This document shows, in pieces, positions 1 to 7,580 of a stretch of DNA of 56,486 nucleotides. Numbering within the stretch: the stretch's first letter is position 1; every line of letters starts with the position of its first letter. The position numbers and the translations under genes were made by a program. Below the pieces are notes generated by a model. It made no database searches. It was not told the origin of the DNA and saw nothing but the letters and a program-made list of their open reading frames with translations. This DNA is from an uncultured Clostridia bacterium (GTDB lineage: Bacteria; Bacillota; Clostridia; TANB77; CAG-508): contig CAKOVG010000004.1 in NCBI GenBank assembly GCA_934121875.1, positions 1 to 56,486 on the forward strand, read 5' to 3'.

Positions 1-268
1 TGTCTGTTATTTCTCTTAACTCATTATTCTCTAAACATATTGTTTCATAATCACTCTTTTGGTATCTCTCATTCTCTCTTAACACTCTTTTATAATCTGT
101 TAAAATATATCTTAAACTATCTTTTACAATGTTCTTTCTGCCACCAACTAAGACATAATTTCCTAATATAAACTTTTCAACAATAAATATCGCAGACTCT
201 ATATCTTTATTATCTAAAAATTTATCAAGTGCTATCTTTATATCTTCTTCTATACTATTTTCTTCCAC
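1..268 (-). CDS. N-terminal part of coiled-coil protein that wraps across the window ends
   Basis: The gene starts at a GTG (268-266) with AGGAAGGAG eight bases upstream, overlapping the stop of the gene before it by one base. It is open to position 1. Its last codons here match the first codons entering from the right edge, so it continues at 56486-56041, giving 234 aa in total. This first third is charged and helical. Residues near 1-7 (NSIEED) and a later DYK-VL-ENE segment resemble the protein at 5057-5635, so the two are probably paralogues. Function unknown. Confidence 0.75.
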   Translation of the reverse strand, partial: MEENSIEEDIKIALDKFLDNKDIESAIFIVEKFILGNYVLVGGRKNIVKDSLRYILTDYKRVLRENERYQKSDYETICLENNELREITD

Positions 269-495
269 TACATATACTCCTTCCTTTGACTTGTACCTCC
301 AAAAATTTCTGCACATTTCTTACATTGCCAATTTTCAGCCATATTACAAGAAGTATCCTCTACTTTTCTTACACATTTTTCTGTAGGATTATTATTTTTA
401 TCTAATTTATAATATCTTGTTATACAGCTTTCTTTAAAATAGGTTAAATCTTTACTACCACAGCAAGGACATCTTATGATTGTACTATTTTCCAC
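268..495 (-). CDS. small zinc-ribbon protein
   Basis: A 75-aa protein with an N-terminal CPCCGSKDL knuckle and a second CKKC pair near residue 60, spaced as in a zinc ribbon; two extra cysteines lie between them. It overlaps the following GTG by one base, which implies translational coupling. Zinc-ribbon miniproteins are frequent in phage early regions and often bind nucleic acid or host factors, but nothing here identifies a target. Confidence 0.7.
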   Translation of the reverse strand: MENSTIIRCPCCGSKDLTYFKESCITRYYKLDKNNNPTEKCVRKVEDTSCNMAENWQCKKCAEIFGGTSQRKEYM

Positions 496-691
496 TTAAG
501 ACGCCTCCTAATATTTTCTCATTTTCTTCTTGCAATTCGCATTGTTTTCTTTGAAAAACAGGACAATCTCTATCACAACCCCAAGTCATTCCATATCTTT
601 CACATTCTGTCATATTAGGGTAACTTAACCCTTTATCATTACTACAAATTAAATTTGCTAAATCCATTTTTTTATTTTCAGCTGTTTTCAT
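485..691 (-). CDS. small cysteine-rich protein
   Basis: 68 aa from the ATG at 691, which has GAGGAG seven bases upstream; a GTG three codons earlier is less well placed. Five cysteines, four of them clustered in the middle (C-x-R...WGCDRDCPVF...QC), suggest a small metal-binding fold. The end overlaps the start of the next leftward gene. Function not recognised. Confidence 0.65.
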   Translation of the reverse strand: MKTAENKKMDLANLICSNDKGLSYPNMTECERYGMTWGCDRDCPVFQRKQCELQEENEKILGGVLSGK

Positions 692-706
692 TTGTTTCAC
701 TCCTCT

Positions 707-1105
707 CTATTGAATATTTTTTATGTATTCATATACTACCATCTCTGGCAAGTAAATATTTTTTACAATTCCAAATATATTTCCAATTATAAATCCTATT
801 CCTAATCCTATTATACATATTGAAAGTATATACCCTAATCCTGCTAATGCCTCATCATCATTAAAACTTTTATTATTGTAATTATCAGTTTTTCGCCATT
901 TGTTTAATAGCTTAACTATTACAATTCCAATTATTGTTATTGCTATTGATATTAGTATCCACATACATGCCGTTATATTTCGATAACATATAAACCTTTT
1001 TAATAATTCTTGCAAGTATGGAATTATATTTTGATTGCTCCAATCTATTATAATTCCAAATCTTTTTCCTAATTCATCTAATACTTTTATAATTTCTTCA
1101 CTCAT
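707..1105 (-). CDS. small membrane protein
   Basis: 132 aa with hydrophobic helices at about residues 44-66 and 88-112, separated by a polar, Asn-rich loop; the N-terminus is amphipathic. It is probably an inner-membrane protein with two spans. There is no recognisable domain. It sits in the leftward early operon between small soluble genes; a role at the host membrane is only inferred. Confidence 0.65.
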   Translation of the reverse strand: MSEEIIKVLDELGKRFGIIIDWSNQNIIPYLQELLKRFICYRNITACMWILISIAITIIGIVIVKLLNKWRKTDNYNNKSFNDDEALAGLGYILSICIIGLGIGFIIGNIFGIVKNIYLPEMVVYEYIKNIQ

Positions 1106-1112
1106 ATCTTAT

Positions 1113-1371
1113 TTACTCCTTTCCATATAATAGCGGTTTTTCATTTTTGTCTACAAGCAATGTAATTGTTCCGTTTATTATACTGACCATAACTTACTGC
1201 ATACTCGACTTTTGTTTCGACATCATATACAATTCTAAAATAACCTTCATCTCCAATTGTTACAAATCTATTATTTGTTGCATTAACATTTTGTATTGCC
1301 ACATCTTTTAATAACCAACCTGTTAATATAATTGCTATTATTATCAATAAACTTATTATTATTTTTTTCAT
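1113..1371 (-). pseudogene. DUF6440-like small exported/membrane protein, frameshifted
   Basis: The frame starts at ATG 1371 (GAGAGGAG upstream), encodes one N-terminal membrane helix, then a conserved segment containing VYDVETKVEYAVSYGQYN, which I associate with the DUF6440 family of phage proteins. After this the open frame runs into unrelated residues and stops at 1141. Shifting by one base at the AAA run 1174-1176 restores ITLLVDKNEKPLLYGKE and a stop at 1113, the expected family C-terminus. One extra base therefore breaks the gene. It could be decay, sequencing error or recoding. Confidence 0.7.
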
Positions 1372-1378
1372 ATCTTTT

Positions 1379-1678
1379 TTACTCCTCTCCAATTATTTCT
1401 TTAATAATCAATTCTGACTTACATACATATTCAATTGTCCAATAACTAATTCTATCTCCTATATGTAAATTTTCTCTCGTTTTTATATAAGCTGTTGAAC
1501 CACATTCTAATTCTAATACTCCATTTTCATATACTATTCCATAAAATGAGCCTGCCCCATCATGTCCGTTACAATAAACAATACTGCCAGTTTGTAACAC
1601 TGGTTTTTCTGTTTTATTTTTGTTTTTTTTACTATATTGTTCAATGATATTTGTTCTTCCTTCTTCAATATATTTCAT
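1379..1678 (-). CDS. hypothetical protein, basic N-terminus
   Basis: 99 aa. The first 25 residues are lysine-rich and charged; the rest is beta-rich with a small barrel-like pattern (GSIVYCNGHDGAGSFYG, then ELECGSTAYI). The stop region overlaps the Shine-Dalgarno of the frameshifted gene downstream. No family recognised; confident only that it is a coding member of the leftward operon. Confidence 0.6.
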   Translation of the reverse strand: MKYIEEGRTNIIEQYSKKNKNKTEKPVLQTGSIVYCNGHDGAGSFYGIVYENGVLELECGSTAYIKTRENLHIGDRISYWTIEYVCKSELIIKEIIGEE

Positions 1679-1680
1679 AT

Positions 1681-1818
1681 TTATTTATTCCTCCATTTCC
1701 TAGGTTCTCTAATAAAATATTTTTCGCATATATGGTCTATCTCGCAATTTTCACATTTATTACAATTTTCTTTACAATAATCTATAATTATTTTTATACA
1801 ATCTATTGGTTCTTCCAT
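1681..1818 (-). CDS. Cys-rich miniprotein
   Basis: 45 aa, ATG at 1818 preceded by GGAG six bases away. It contains a dense cysteine array (DYCKENCNKCENCEID, then ICEKYF), suggesting a compact zinc-binding knuckle. It sits between neighbours with two-base gaps on either side, typical of this operon. Function unknown. Confidence 0.6.
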   Translation of the reverse strand: MEEPIDCIKIIIDYCKENCNKCENCEIDHICEKYFIREPRKWRNK

Positions 1819-1820
1819 AT

Positions 1821-2138
1821 TTACTCCTTTGGCATCTCATAAATTGGTGTATAATCTGCAAATGTATAACCAAAAATTTCTGACACACGATGTTCTTTTT
1901 TACAAAGTTCTATTGCTTCATATCTTGAACTAATATCTTGTAACACTTCTTTTGCTCTTTCTTCTGTCTTGTATTCTCCTAGAAACGCACAAATCATATT
2001 ATCACTAGATTTTTCTGCTCTAATGCAAAAACAATTAGGTTCTGTTGCAAATTCTTCATTTGACCAATTATCTACATATAATCTAAATATTTTATCAAAA
2101 TTTAATATTTCCATTTTATCTTGACTTACTATTATCAT
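1821..2138 (-). CDS. phage protein with Y-x-T-E-x-R-A motif
   Basis: 105 aa, alpha/beta. The central segment LGEYKTEERAKEVLQDI and the C-terminal EMP-E match the rightward protein at 14366-14611 (LGKYETEKRAEEIL and IEMPEK), so the phage carries two diverged copies on opposite arms. Homologues are common in Firmicute phages without assigned function. The N-terminal MIIVSQDK-x-I motif is typical of the longer version. Confidence 0.65.
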   Translation of the reverse strand: MIIVSQDKMEILNFDKIFRLYVDNWSNEEFATEPNCFCIRAEKSSDNMICAFLGEYKTEERAKEVLQDISSRYEAIELCKKEHRVSEIFGYTFADYTPIYEMPKE

Positions 2139-2144
2139 AACTTA

Positions 2145-2430
2145 TCACTCCTTTACTACTAAATCTGCTTTGATTAAATCGTATAACGTATCTAAAAATT
2201 CATCTTTTATATTGGTCTGTGACTTATCACAATATTCTGTATTATGTCCATTTAAAATTCTTGTGTATGGTCTCAAAATTTTATCAGTACCTATTTGAAT
2301 ATAATTATCTACATAGTCTTCATAATCTTTTTCACTATGTAACTTTGTCCAATTATTATAATGTTTTCTATAATTAAACCCGATACTTTTCAAGTTCTTT
2401 TAAATCTACATCATCTCTTATTTTTAACAT
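2145..2430 (-). pseudogene. small early protein, frameshifted near its N-terminus
   Basis: A well-placed start (ATG 2430, GGAGGAG upstream) encodes MLKIRDDVDLKELEKY and then stops. One base out of frame, the sequence continues as GFNYRKHYNNW to the stop at 2145. Removing one base of the run at 2379-2382 joins the two into an uninterrupted protein of about 94 aa; DLKELEKYGF is a motif I recognise from phage hypothetical proteins. Either the gene is broken or the assembly carries an extra base. Confidence 0.6.
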
Positions 2431-2443
2431 ATCTATTCTCCTC

Positions 2444-2680
2444 CTATTTTAATTTTTTACCACAATTCCAACAATATCTTGCTTCTATATATCCTATTGG
2501 TTCGTGATTTTGATTTATTATTAACTTTTTTTCTTTTTTATTTACTCTTAATGAAACATTAAGCCAACCATCATTAGTTGTAAAATATCTACCTGTCATT
2601 CCATAACAATACTCACAACCATATCTTTGATTTCCATTAATAAATTTATTATATTGTTTTTTAGATTGTCTTTTATTCAT
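2444..2680 (-). CDS. zinc-ribbon protein
   Basis: 78 aa with a CEYC knuckle at about residues 23-26 and a C-terminal CWNCGKKL. The C-terminal pattern resembles that of the protein at 4708-5055 (YCPICGRKL), which suggests a small paralogous family. It overlaps the next gene by eight bases. Probably binds zinc; target unknown. Confidence 0.65.
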   Translation of the reverse strand: MNKRQSKKQYNKFINGNQRYGCEYCYGMTGRYFTTNDGWLNVSLRVNKKEKKLIINQNHEPIGYIEARYCWNCGKKLK

Positions 2681-3047
2681 CTTTCTCTCCTATTTTATAT
2701 GAGTTTTGTTCAAATTGTTCGTGCGTTAGTATCTCTAGTAATTGATACTCTCTATTTTTTATATCTTCTATTATTTCTTTATATTTAATATCTGATTTAT
2801 TTTCATCTATTCCTATAAACAATATATCCTCGCCAACTTTGACTTTTAAAATATCTTTATTTTCTATTAAATCTATTAGTTGTTTACTGTGGTTTACTAT
2901 ATCTTTTTCGTTATAATAATTATATTTACAAGAAATATGCTTTTCACTGCAATTTGAATTATTGCACTTTCCATTATATTCAATTATTGCTTTATCAATA
3001 ATTCCATCTTTAGTTCTCACATATTCGTTTACTTCTATCTCTCCCAT
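2673..3047 (-). CDS. hypothetical protein, paralogue of the 3498-3971 product
   Basis: 124 aa, start at ATG 3047 behind AAAGGAGCAG. The N-terminal EVNEYVRTKDG and the C-terminal ILTHEQFE segments correspond to EVGEYARTKNG and VITAEQYK in the downstream protein at 3498-3971. A central insertion carries four cysteines (CNNSNCSEKHISC). The family appears to be a small beta-barrel phage protein without known role. Confidence 0.65.
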   Translation of the reverse strand: MGEIEVNEYVRTKDGIIDKAIIEYNGKCNNSNCSEKHISCKYNYYNEKDIVNHSKQLIDLIENKDILKVKVGEDILFIGIDENKSDIKYKEIIEDIKNREYQLLEILTHEQFEQNSYKIGEKDE

Positions 3048-3304
3048 TTCTGCTCCTTTCTTTTTTTATTAAAATATTCAGTCAATAATGGCTTTAATTC
3101 TTCATAGTTAGATAATATTTTATTCATGTTCATTAAATATTCCATTTTTATAATTTCTTCTTCTCTACTTTCTGTAGGTACTTCCATAATACTTTGATAT
3201 ACTGCTAAAGCAATTTTATCTTCTATAGACATTTTCTTTCCATATTTTTGATATTCTCTATCAATTACTTTTAAACTTTCTTTAAATTCATTACTAGCTT
3301 TCAT
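3035..3304 (-). CDS. hypothetical helical protein
   Basis: 89 aa, highly charged and mostly helical, with no cysteines and no recognised domain. ATG 3304 is preceded by AGAGAGGA. It overlaps the gene after it by 13 bases, so the pair is translationally coupled. Confidence 0.6.
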   Translation of the reverse strand: MKASNEFKESLKVIDREYQKYGKKMSIEDKIALAVYQSIMEVPTESREEEIIKMEYLMNMNKILSNYEELKPLLTEYFNKKRKEQKWER

Positions 3305-3306
3305 TT

Positions 3307-3483
3307 TTATTTCCTCTCTATATTTTTTATTTCTATATTAAAAAATTTTTTCCACATAAAGCGTTGTAATCTATTAAATTTATTGTCATTACATATATTT
3401 ATATTTCCTATAATCATTACTGACTTTGCTCTACCTTCTGGATTATCAATTTTTAATTCAACTGATTTATATTTATTTTCCAT
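3307..3483 (-). CDS. hypothetical basic protein
   Basis: 58 aa from the ATG at 3483, eight bases after AGGAG; an ATG two codons upstream lies too close to that site. The N-terminal half looks beta-stranded (SVELKIDNPEGRAKSVMIIG) and the C-terminal half is a basic, aromatic helix. Not recognised. Confidence 0.5.
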   Translation of the reverse strand: MENKYKSVELKIDNPEGRAKSVMIIGNINICNDNKFNRLQRFMWKKFFNIEIKNIERK

Positions 3484-3497
3484 TTTCATTTCTCCTT

Positions 3498-3971
3498 TTA
3501 TAATATGTATGTCGATTTTTCTTCAAAATCTTTTGTTTCTTGTTTCAATTCTTCTTTTTCTTGTTTTATTTTCTTTAACTTTTCTTTTATTTCTTTTCCT
3601 TTTAATTCTAGTTCTTTTTGAGTTGAATTTAACTCTTTTTTATTTTGTTTTAATTCTTGCAACTTTTTATATTGTTCAGCAGTAATTACACTTTTTATTT
3701 CGTTTGGGAAAAACATACCATTGTGTCCTACTAAAAAATAATTTCCTATATTATCTGAAACTTTTGCTTTAATTCTACCGCCTTCAATTCCGTTTATATA
3801 ATCTCCTGCAAGTACAACATAAAATAAATCTTTGTGATGGATTAAAATGTCTTCTTTTGAAATAGAAATGCCCATTTTATCATTTACTTTTAAGTCTATA
3901 TAATTTTCGTCAACATTTTCAATTATTCCAAAATCTCCATTTTTAGTTCTTGCATATTCTCCAACTTCCAT
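3498..3971 (-). CDS. hypothetical protein with beta domain and C-terminal coiled coil
   Basis: 157 aa from ATG 3971 (GGAG nine bases upstream). Residues 1-95 form a beta-rich domain beginning EVGEYARTKNGDFG; residues 100-155 are a long Lys/Glu coiled coil. The N-terminal domain is paralogous to 2673-3047. A coiled-coil tail suggests oligomerisation. Its function is not known to me. Confidence 0.65.
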   Translation of the reverse strand: MEVGEYARTKNGDFGIIENVDENYIDLKVNDKMGISISKEDILIHHKDLFYVVLAGDYINGIEGGRIKAKVSDNIGNYFLVGHNGMFFPNEIKSVITAEQYKKLQELKQNKKELNSTQKELELKGKEIKEKLKKIKQEKEELKQETKDFEEKSTYIL

Positions 3972-3972
3972 T

Positions 3973-4104
3973 TTATTCTCCTTTCTTATAATAAACATCT
4001 TTGCCACACTTTGGGCATTTAATTGGATTTCCTCTTACAAACCAATTTACATTAACAAAATTAATTAATTCAATTTCTTTTCCACATTTACATTTTATTT
4101 TCAT
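3973..4104 (-). CDS. 43-aa zinc-ribbon protein
   Basis: Begins at ATG 4104 with TTAGGAG upstream. It has CKCG at residues 5-8 and CPKCG at about 31-35, a minimal zinc-ribbon layout. It ends one base before the next start region. Confidence 0.6.
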   Translation of the reverse strand: MKIKCKCGKEIELINFVNVNWFVRGNPIKCPKCGKDVYYKKGE

Positions 4105-4116
4105 ATAAAATTACTC

Positions 4117-4404
4117 CTAAATTTCTATTAAAGTTATTTTTAATTTTTCTTGACTATTTTTGCAATATATTTTTCCACTTATATCTCTTCCACAATATTC
4201 AAATATTGGATTGACTTTTATATCTTGAATATAAAAATTTCTTTCTTTCCCTTGTATATCTAGTTTTACTTTATATTCTTCTATTTTACCTTTGTTGTCT
4301 ATGTGATATTCAGAATTGCAGTAATCACATTTAGCAAATTTGCCATAATTATTTATATCATAATGCAAAGGTGCTCCGCAATTTTTACAATTTATATAAT
4401 ACAT
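4117..4404 (-). CDS. zinc-ribbon protein
   Basis: 95 aa. An N-terminal CKNCGAPLHYD followed by CDYCNSEY is the classic treble-clef/zinc-ribbon pattern (CxxC-x17-CxxC). The C-terminal half is beta-rich with two further cysteines. Such domains often sit in phage or host proteins that bind nucleic acid; no target can be assigned. Confidence 0.7.
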   Translation of the reverse strand: MYYINCKNCGAPLHYDINNYGKFAKCDYCNSEYHIDNKGKIEEYKVKLDIQGKERNFYIQDIKVNPIFEYCGRDISGKIYCKNSQEKLKITLIEI

Positions 4405-4406
4405 AA

Positions 4407-4580
4407 TTACTCCTCTTTTAAATAAATATATTGATTTCCATCTTTCTCTTTACATCTTACCTTTGAACTTAATTTTATATAAATTCTTAATAATCTTTGA
4501 GCCTCTTCTCTTGCTTCGTCTATGTAATAATATTTTTTTATTTTTCCTTCTATATTATCGTAAACATTAAAAAAACGCAT
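4407..4580 (-). CDS. small hypothetical protein
   Basis: 57 aa, ATG 4580 behind GGAGGTAC. Predicted short beta hairpin followed by an amphipathic helix (IDEAREEAQRLLRIYIK). No recognised family. About 125 bases without a gene lie upstream and contain an AT-rich inverted repeat (4631-4651). Confidence 0.6.
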   Translation of the reverse strand: MRFFNVYDNIEGKIKKYYYIDEAREEAQRLLRIYIKLSSKVRCKEKDGNQYIYLKEE

Positions 4581-4707
4581 ATAGTACCTCCTATTTTTTT
4601 ATCTTTGGCTTTTCAATATATTTATTTTTTGCTTAAAATCAATTTTAAGGCTTTTTGTATGTTTAAATGATAAATTATATATTTTAATTGTTAAAATGTC
4701 TTATTTT

Positions 4708-5055
4708 TTAATCTGATAATTTTCTGCCACATATTGGACAATAGTTTATATCAAAATAAACTCCATTTGTCCAATTAGTAGAAATCATTATTCCTGCTTT
4801 TTCATCTAATTTATTTTTCATTATCCAACTTTCATAAATTCTATCATATTTAAAACCTGCAGTTGATAATAACTTAAATTTTTCTCCTTTTATTGTCTTA
4901 TCTTCTCTTTCTTCACAATATTTACAATTTTTAAACTCAATATTTGACTTTTTATTTTCTTCTTTTTCACAATATTTACATAATACATATTCATCATAAT
5001 TTAAAGCTTTTCCACATTTTTCACAATGTGTTAATCCTCTCATTGCCATTCCCAT
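4708..5055 (-). CDS. double zinc-ribbon protein
   Basis: 115 aa with three cysteine knuckles: CEKCGKAL, CKYCEKEE and CKYCEERE, then a distal YCPICGRKL. This gives two or three zinc sites. The C-terminal NYCPICGRKLS segment is a frequent end of phage zinc-ribbon proteins and matches the smaller protein at 2444-2680. Confidence 0.7.
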   Translation of the reverse strand: MGMAMRGLTHCEKCGKALNYDEYVLCKYCEKEENKKSNIEFKNCKYCEEREDKTIKGEKFKLLSTAGFKYDRIYESWIMKNKLDEKAGIMISTNWTNGVYFDINYCPICGRKLSD

Positions 5056-5056
5056 A

Positions 5057-5635
5057 TTATTTTCTCCCTTCTAATAGTTCATCACAAGCTTCTATTTTTC
5101 CATATTCTTTATGCAAATCTTCTTCTAACATACAACCTTGTGAATTGTCTATTAAATTTTGAGCTTCTTGTTTTAAGGCTTTTACTTTTTGAATTGGCAG
5201 AAATTGCGTATCAACAATTTTTTCATTTTCAATTTTAAGTTTTATTCTTTCATTTATTTCTTTGTGTAACTCTTCATTCTCTTTTTGTAGTTTTTCTATA
5301 TGTTCTTCATATTTTTCCATTTGTTTTTTTATTATATAATATTGCTGATTTTCTACTATACTTGCAATAGCACTTGTTTTTAATTTTCTACCATCTTCAT
5401 ATCCTTGCATATATCCTAATGCTTCATTTTGTGCTAATACTATCATTCTATAATTATTAATTTTCTCTTGCTTTAGTTCTTCATTCTCTTCTAATACTTT
5501 TTTATAATCTGATAAAATATGCTCTAAATTCTCTAAATCTTCTTTATAATAAAGTCCTGTTCTAAAGTCTGAATGCATTGAATTTAAAAAACAATAAGCA
5601 TTATTTATTCTATCTTCTTCTATACTATTATCCAT
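5057..5635 (-). CDS. coiled-coil protein
   Basis: 192 aa, largely heptad-like coiled coil between about residues 40-150 with a short non-coiled head. The head (NSIEED, then LSDYKKVLEENEEL) is related to that of the junction-spanning gene (268 -> 56041). The nucleotide sequence behind NSIEED is identical over 19 bases in the two genes. A structural or scaffolding early protein is possible, but this is inference. Confidence 0.65.
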   Translation of the reverse strand: MDNSIEEDRINNAYCFLNSMHSDFRTGLYYKEDLENLEHILSDYKKVLEENEELKQEKINNYRMIVLAQNEALGYMQGYEDGRKLKTSAIASIVENQQYYIIKKQMEKYEEHIEKLQKENEELHKEINERIKLKIENEKIVDTQFLPIQKVKALKQEAQNLIDNSQGCMLEEDLHKEYGKIEACDELLEGRK

Positions 5636-5646
5636 TTTCTCAACTC

Positions 5647-5895
5647 CTATTTATTATAAAATTTCATATATTCGTCAATAAATTCTTCAAGTTCTGAATT
5701 ATTTAGACCTCTATCTGTAAGCTTTTCTTTAAAGTGATTTACGTTATTAATTCCATTAGATGAAGTAATCGATATTGAAATATTTTCTAATTCACAATAT
5801 GTATCTCTTAAATTATCCATTTCATAGCATAAATCATCAACAACGTTAGATAATTCATAAAGTTTTTTCTTTAATTCTTCTTTAATATCTTCCAT
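5647..5895 (-). CDS. small acidic helical protein
   Basis: 82 aa, acidic, predicted helical with a leucine-heptad N-terminus (ELKKKLYELSNVVDDLCYEM). Start ATG 5895. No family recognised. It is the second gene transcribed from the leftward promoter at 6.1 kb. Confidence 0.6.
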   Translation of the reverse strand: MEDIKEELKKKLYELSNVVDDLCYEMDNLRDTYCELENISISITSSNGINNVNHFKEKLTDRGLNNSELEEFIDEYMKFYNK

Positions 5896-5904
5896 AATAT
5901 TACC

Positions 5905-6051
5905 CTAACCTTTTCGTATATTTTCGTCCTTTACTATTTTTGCAACATTTTCATCATTAGATTTTATTCCATGAACACAACAATCACAAAAATCCATATC
6001 CCATAATTTACATATTCTTTCTTGTTCTTTACCTTTTTCACATTTCCACAT
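5905..6051 (-). CDS. first leftward gene, Cys-rich miniprotein
   Basis: 48 aa (ATG 6051). WKCEKGKEQERIC and DFCDCCVHG give five cysteines in the first 30 residues, consistent with a zinc knuckle. It is the gene nearest to the leftward promoter, with a leader of roughly 35 nt. An overlapping ATG in another frame (seven bases upstream) is an alternative, but its product looks less protein-like. Confidence 0.5.
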   Translation of the reverse strand: MWKCEKGKEQERICKLWDMDFCDCCVHGIKSNDENVAKIVKDENIRKG

Positions 6052-6094
6052 ACTCTCATCTCCCTTCCTTAATATTTTATTAACTTGTAGCCTT

Positions 6095-6123
6095 ATCTTA
6101 TACTAAATTTAATTCAATGTCAA
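6095..6123 (-). promoter_or_regulatory. early leftward promoter
   Basis: TTGACA (6123-6118), 17-base spacer, TAAGAT (6100-6095) on the minus strand. It faces the small-gene operon beginning at 6051 and is the only clear promoter for the 6.05-kb left arm. Confidence 0.65.
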
Positions 6124-7004
6124 TACATTTTTAATAAAAATATAAAATAATTTTAGGTTTTAAATAAATACTTATGTAACCTTTACTACTTTTTCTTTAT
6201 TTTTCAATAGTTTTACTTTATATAAAATTTTTTCTGATTTTAAATTTCCAATTAAAAACATACTGTATCTTTATCTGGAATTTTTAATTTAATTTATGTA
6301 GTTAATTTTATAAATAAGTTTACTTTTAAAATTACTTTTAAAATTACTTTTAATACCATTTTAAAATATTAATCTATATATAAATATTTACTAATAAATT
6401 ATTTAACTCAAAAAAATCTACTCCCTTTTTTAAAAAAATCTCCCTTTTTACCCTTTTTCTTACCCTTTTTTATTATGTAAACAGCTTTACGTGTTATTAC
6501 TGTTGCAACGGTTTTAACGATTTGTCTTTTTTTGAATTTTAGCTTAGGGAATAGCAGGGAGAAAATACTCCCTGTCCGTAACCGTTCAGCCACAAGACTT
6601 ACAGAGATTTTTTTGCCGTTTAGGGAGCATTTTACCCCCCCAACTCTTTTATAGAATTTTATATATTTATATTATATATATATTTATATATTTTATATTT
6701 TTTTTATTTTTTTTATATAACATAAGAAAATTTACTCCCTTTCTCCCTATCCATTGTGAGAGTAAGACAAAACCCAGGGAGTAAGTACTCCCTAAAGGGA
6801 GTTTTGTATTTTTTTGTAGTTTTTTACTCCCTAAACATATATGTTTTAGTTTTACTTATATATTAAATCTCTCTTCTATTTTCTCCATATAAAACACTCT
6901 TTTTTTATCAATTTAAAAATTTTAAATATATTTTTTTCTTATTAAACTCTTTACTTTTAATTACTTTTTTGATATACTCCCTATTGTAGAAAGAGGTGTT
7001 ATTT
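6124..7004. promoter_or_regulatory. divergent intergenic control region with AGGGAG/CTCCCT repeats
   Basis: 881 bases without a convincing gene. The left half is plain AT-rich DNA including a short tandem of TTTTAAAATTAC units (about 6322-6358). From 6418 to 6980 about a dozen copies of the hexamer CTCCCT/AGGGAG occur, several as palindromes: 6555-6574 (7-bp arms), 6776-6793 (8-bp arms, AGGGAGTA/TACTCCCT) and an adjoining 6787-6802. The last copy lies within 5 bases of the terS -10 box. Plausible roles are repressor operators or a packaging site; undetermined. Confidence 0.6.
6955..6980 (+). promoter_or_regulatory. possible rightward promoter for terS
   Basis: An extended -10, TGATATACT (TATACT at 6973-6978), with only a weak -35 (TTTACT) 17 bases upstream. 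A CTCCCT repeat overlaps its downstream edge, so a protein bound there would block it. Confidence 0.4.
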
Positions 7005-7580
7005 ATGTTTGATGATGATGAAGATAATTTAAAACCTACTAAAAGAAAATCTAAAATGCCACAAGATAACAGACCTAAAACTGATAAAGATAGAGAACTT
7101 GCAAAAAAAGTTCTTAAATTTAATTTAGATGTTATGAAAATTGGTTTTGAAAAACCTAAAACTCCAGAAGAGCTACAAGATAGATTTGTTGATTATTTTA
7201 CTCTTTGCTCAAACAATGGTATGCCTCCTACTGTGGAAGGTCTTGCTCTTTGTTCAGGTTGGTGTAGAAGCACTTTTTATGATATTTGCGAAAGAAGATG
7301 TAGCGTGGAATTCTCGGACGTCGCCAAAAAAGCCAAGGACTACGTTTGCAATTATGACGCAGCAATGGCAAGTATTGGAAAAGTTAATGCACCTGTTTAT
7401 ATTTTCCGTGCAAAGAACTTTTATAATATGAAAGATGTACAGGAAATTCAAGCAGTACCGCTTCAAGACGCAACAAAACCACAAAATGAAAATGAGATTT
7501 TAAATGCCTTGCCAGAAGCACCAGAAAAAAGTTCTACGACTTTGGATATAGGAGATATAGGCGACTTTAATAAAGAATAG
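7005..7580 (+). CDS. terS: terminase small subunit
   Basis: 191 aa from ATG 7005 (AGAGGTG seven bases upstream). TerS recognises phage DNA and recruits the large subunit for packaging. A helix-turn-helix-like segment (PPTVEGLALCSGWCRSTFYD, about residues 70-90) and the VNAPVYIFRAKN...MKD segment resemble phage TerS proteins. The C-terminal tail is acidic. Codon choice between 7300 and 7400 is more GC-rich than its surroundings. Its 3' end contains the first CGACTTT repeats (see 7537-7731). TerL lies 7.5 kb away rather than next to it. Confidence 0.7.
   Translation: MFDDDEDNLKPTKRKSKMPQDNRPKTDKDRELAKKVLKFNLDVMKIGFEKPKTPEELQDRFVDYFTLCSNNGMPPTVEGLALCSGWCRSTFYDICERRCSVEFSDVAKKAKDYVCNYDAAMASIGKVNAPVYIFRAKNFYNMKDVQEIQAVPLQDATKPQNENEILNALPEAPEKSSTTLDIGDIGDFNKE

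Noticed and set aside
1651..1842. hydrophobic rightward frame
   Set aside because: It is the antisense of the Cys-rich 45-aa gene and neighbouring coding DNA; phenylalanine/isoleucine-rich shadows of AT-rich genes are common here.
6408..6593. 61-codon leftward frame in the control region
   Set aside because: It runs over CTCCCT repeats and low-complexity Lys/Phe sequence, has no Shine-Dalgarno and looks unlike the neighbouring proteins.
7308..7320. 12-base identity (GAATTCTCGGAC) between terS and 36540
   Set aside because: Both encode E-F-S-D in frame; probably coincidental codon choice rather than an attachment site.
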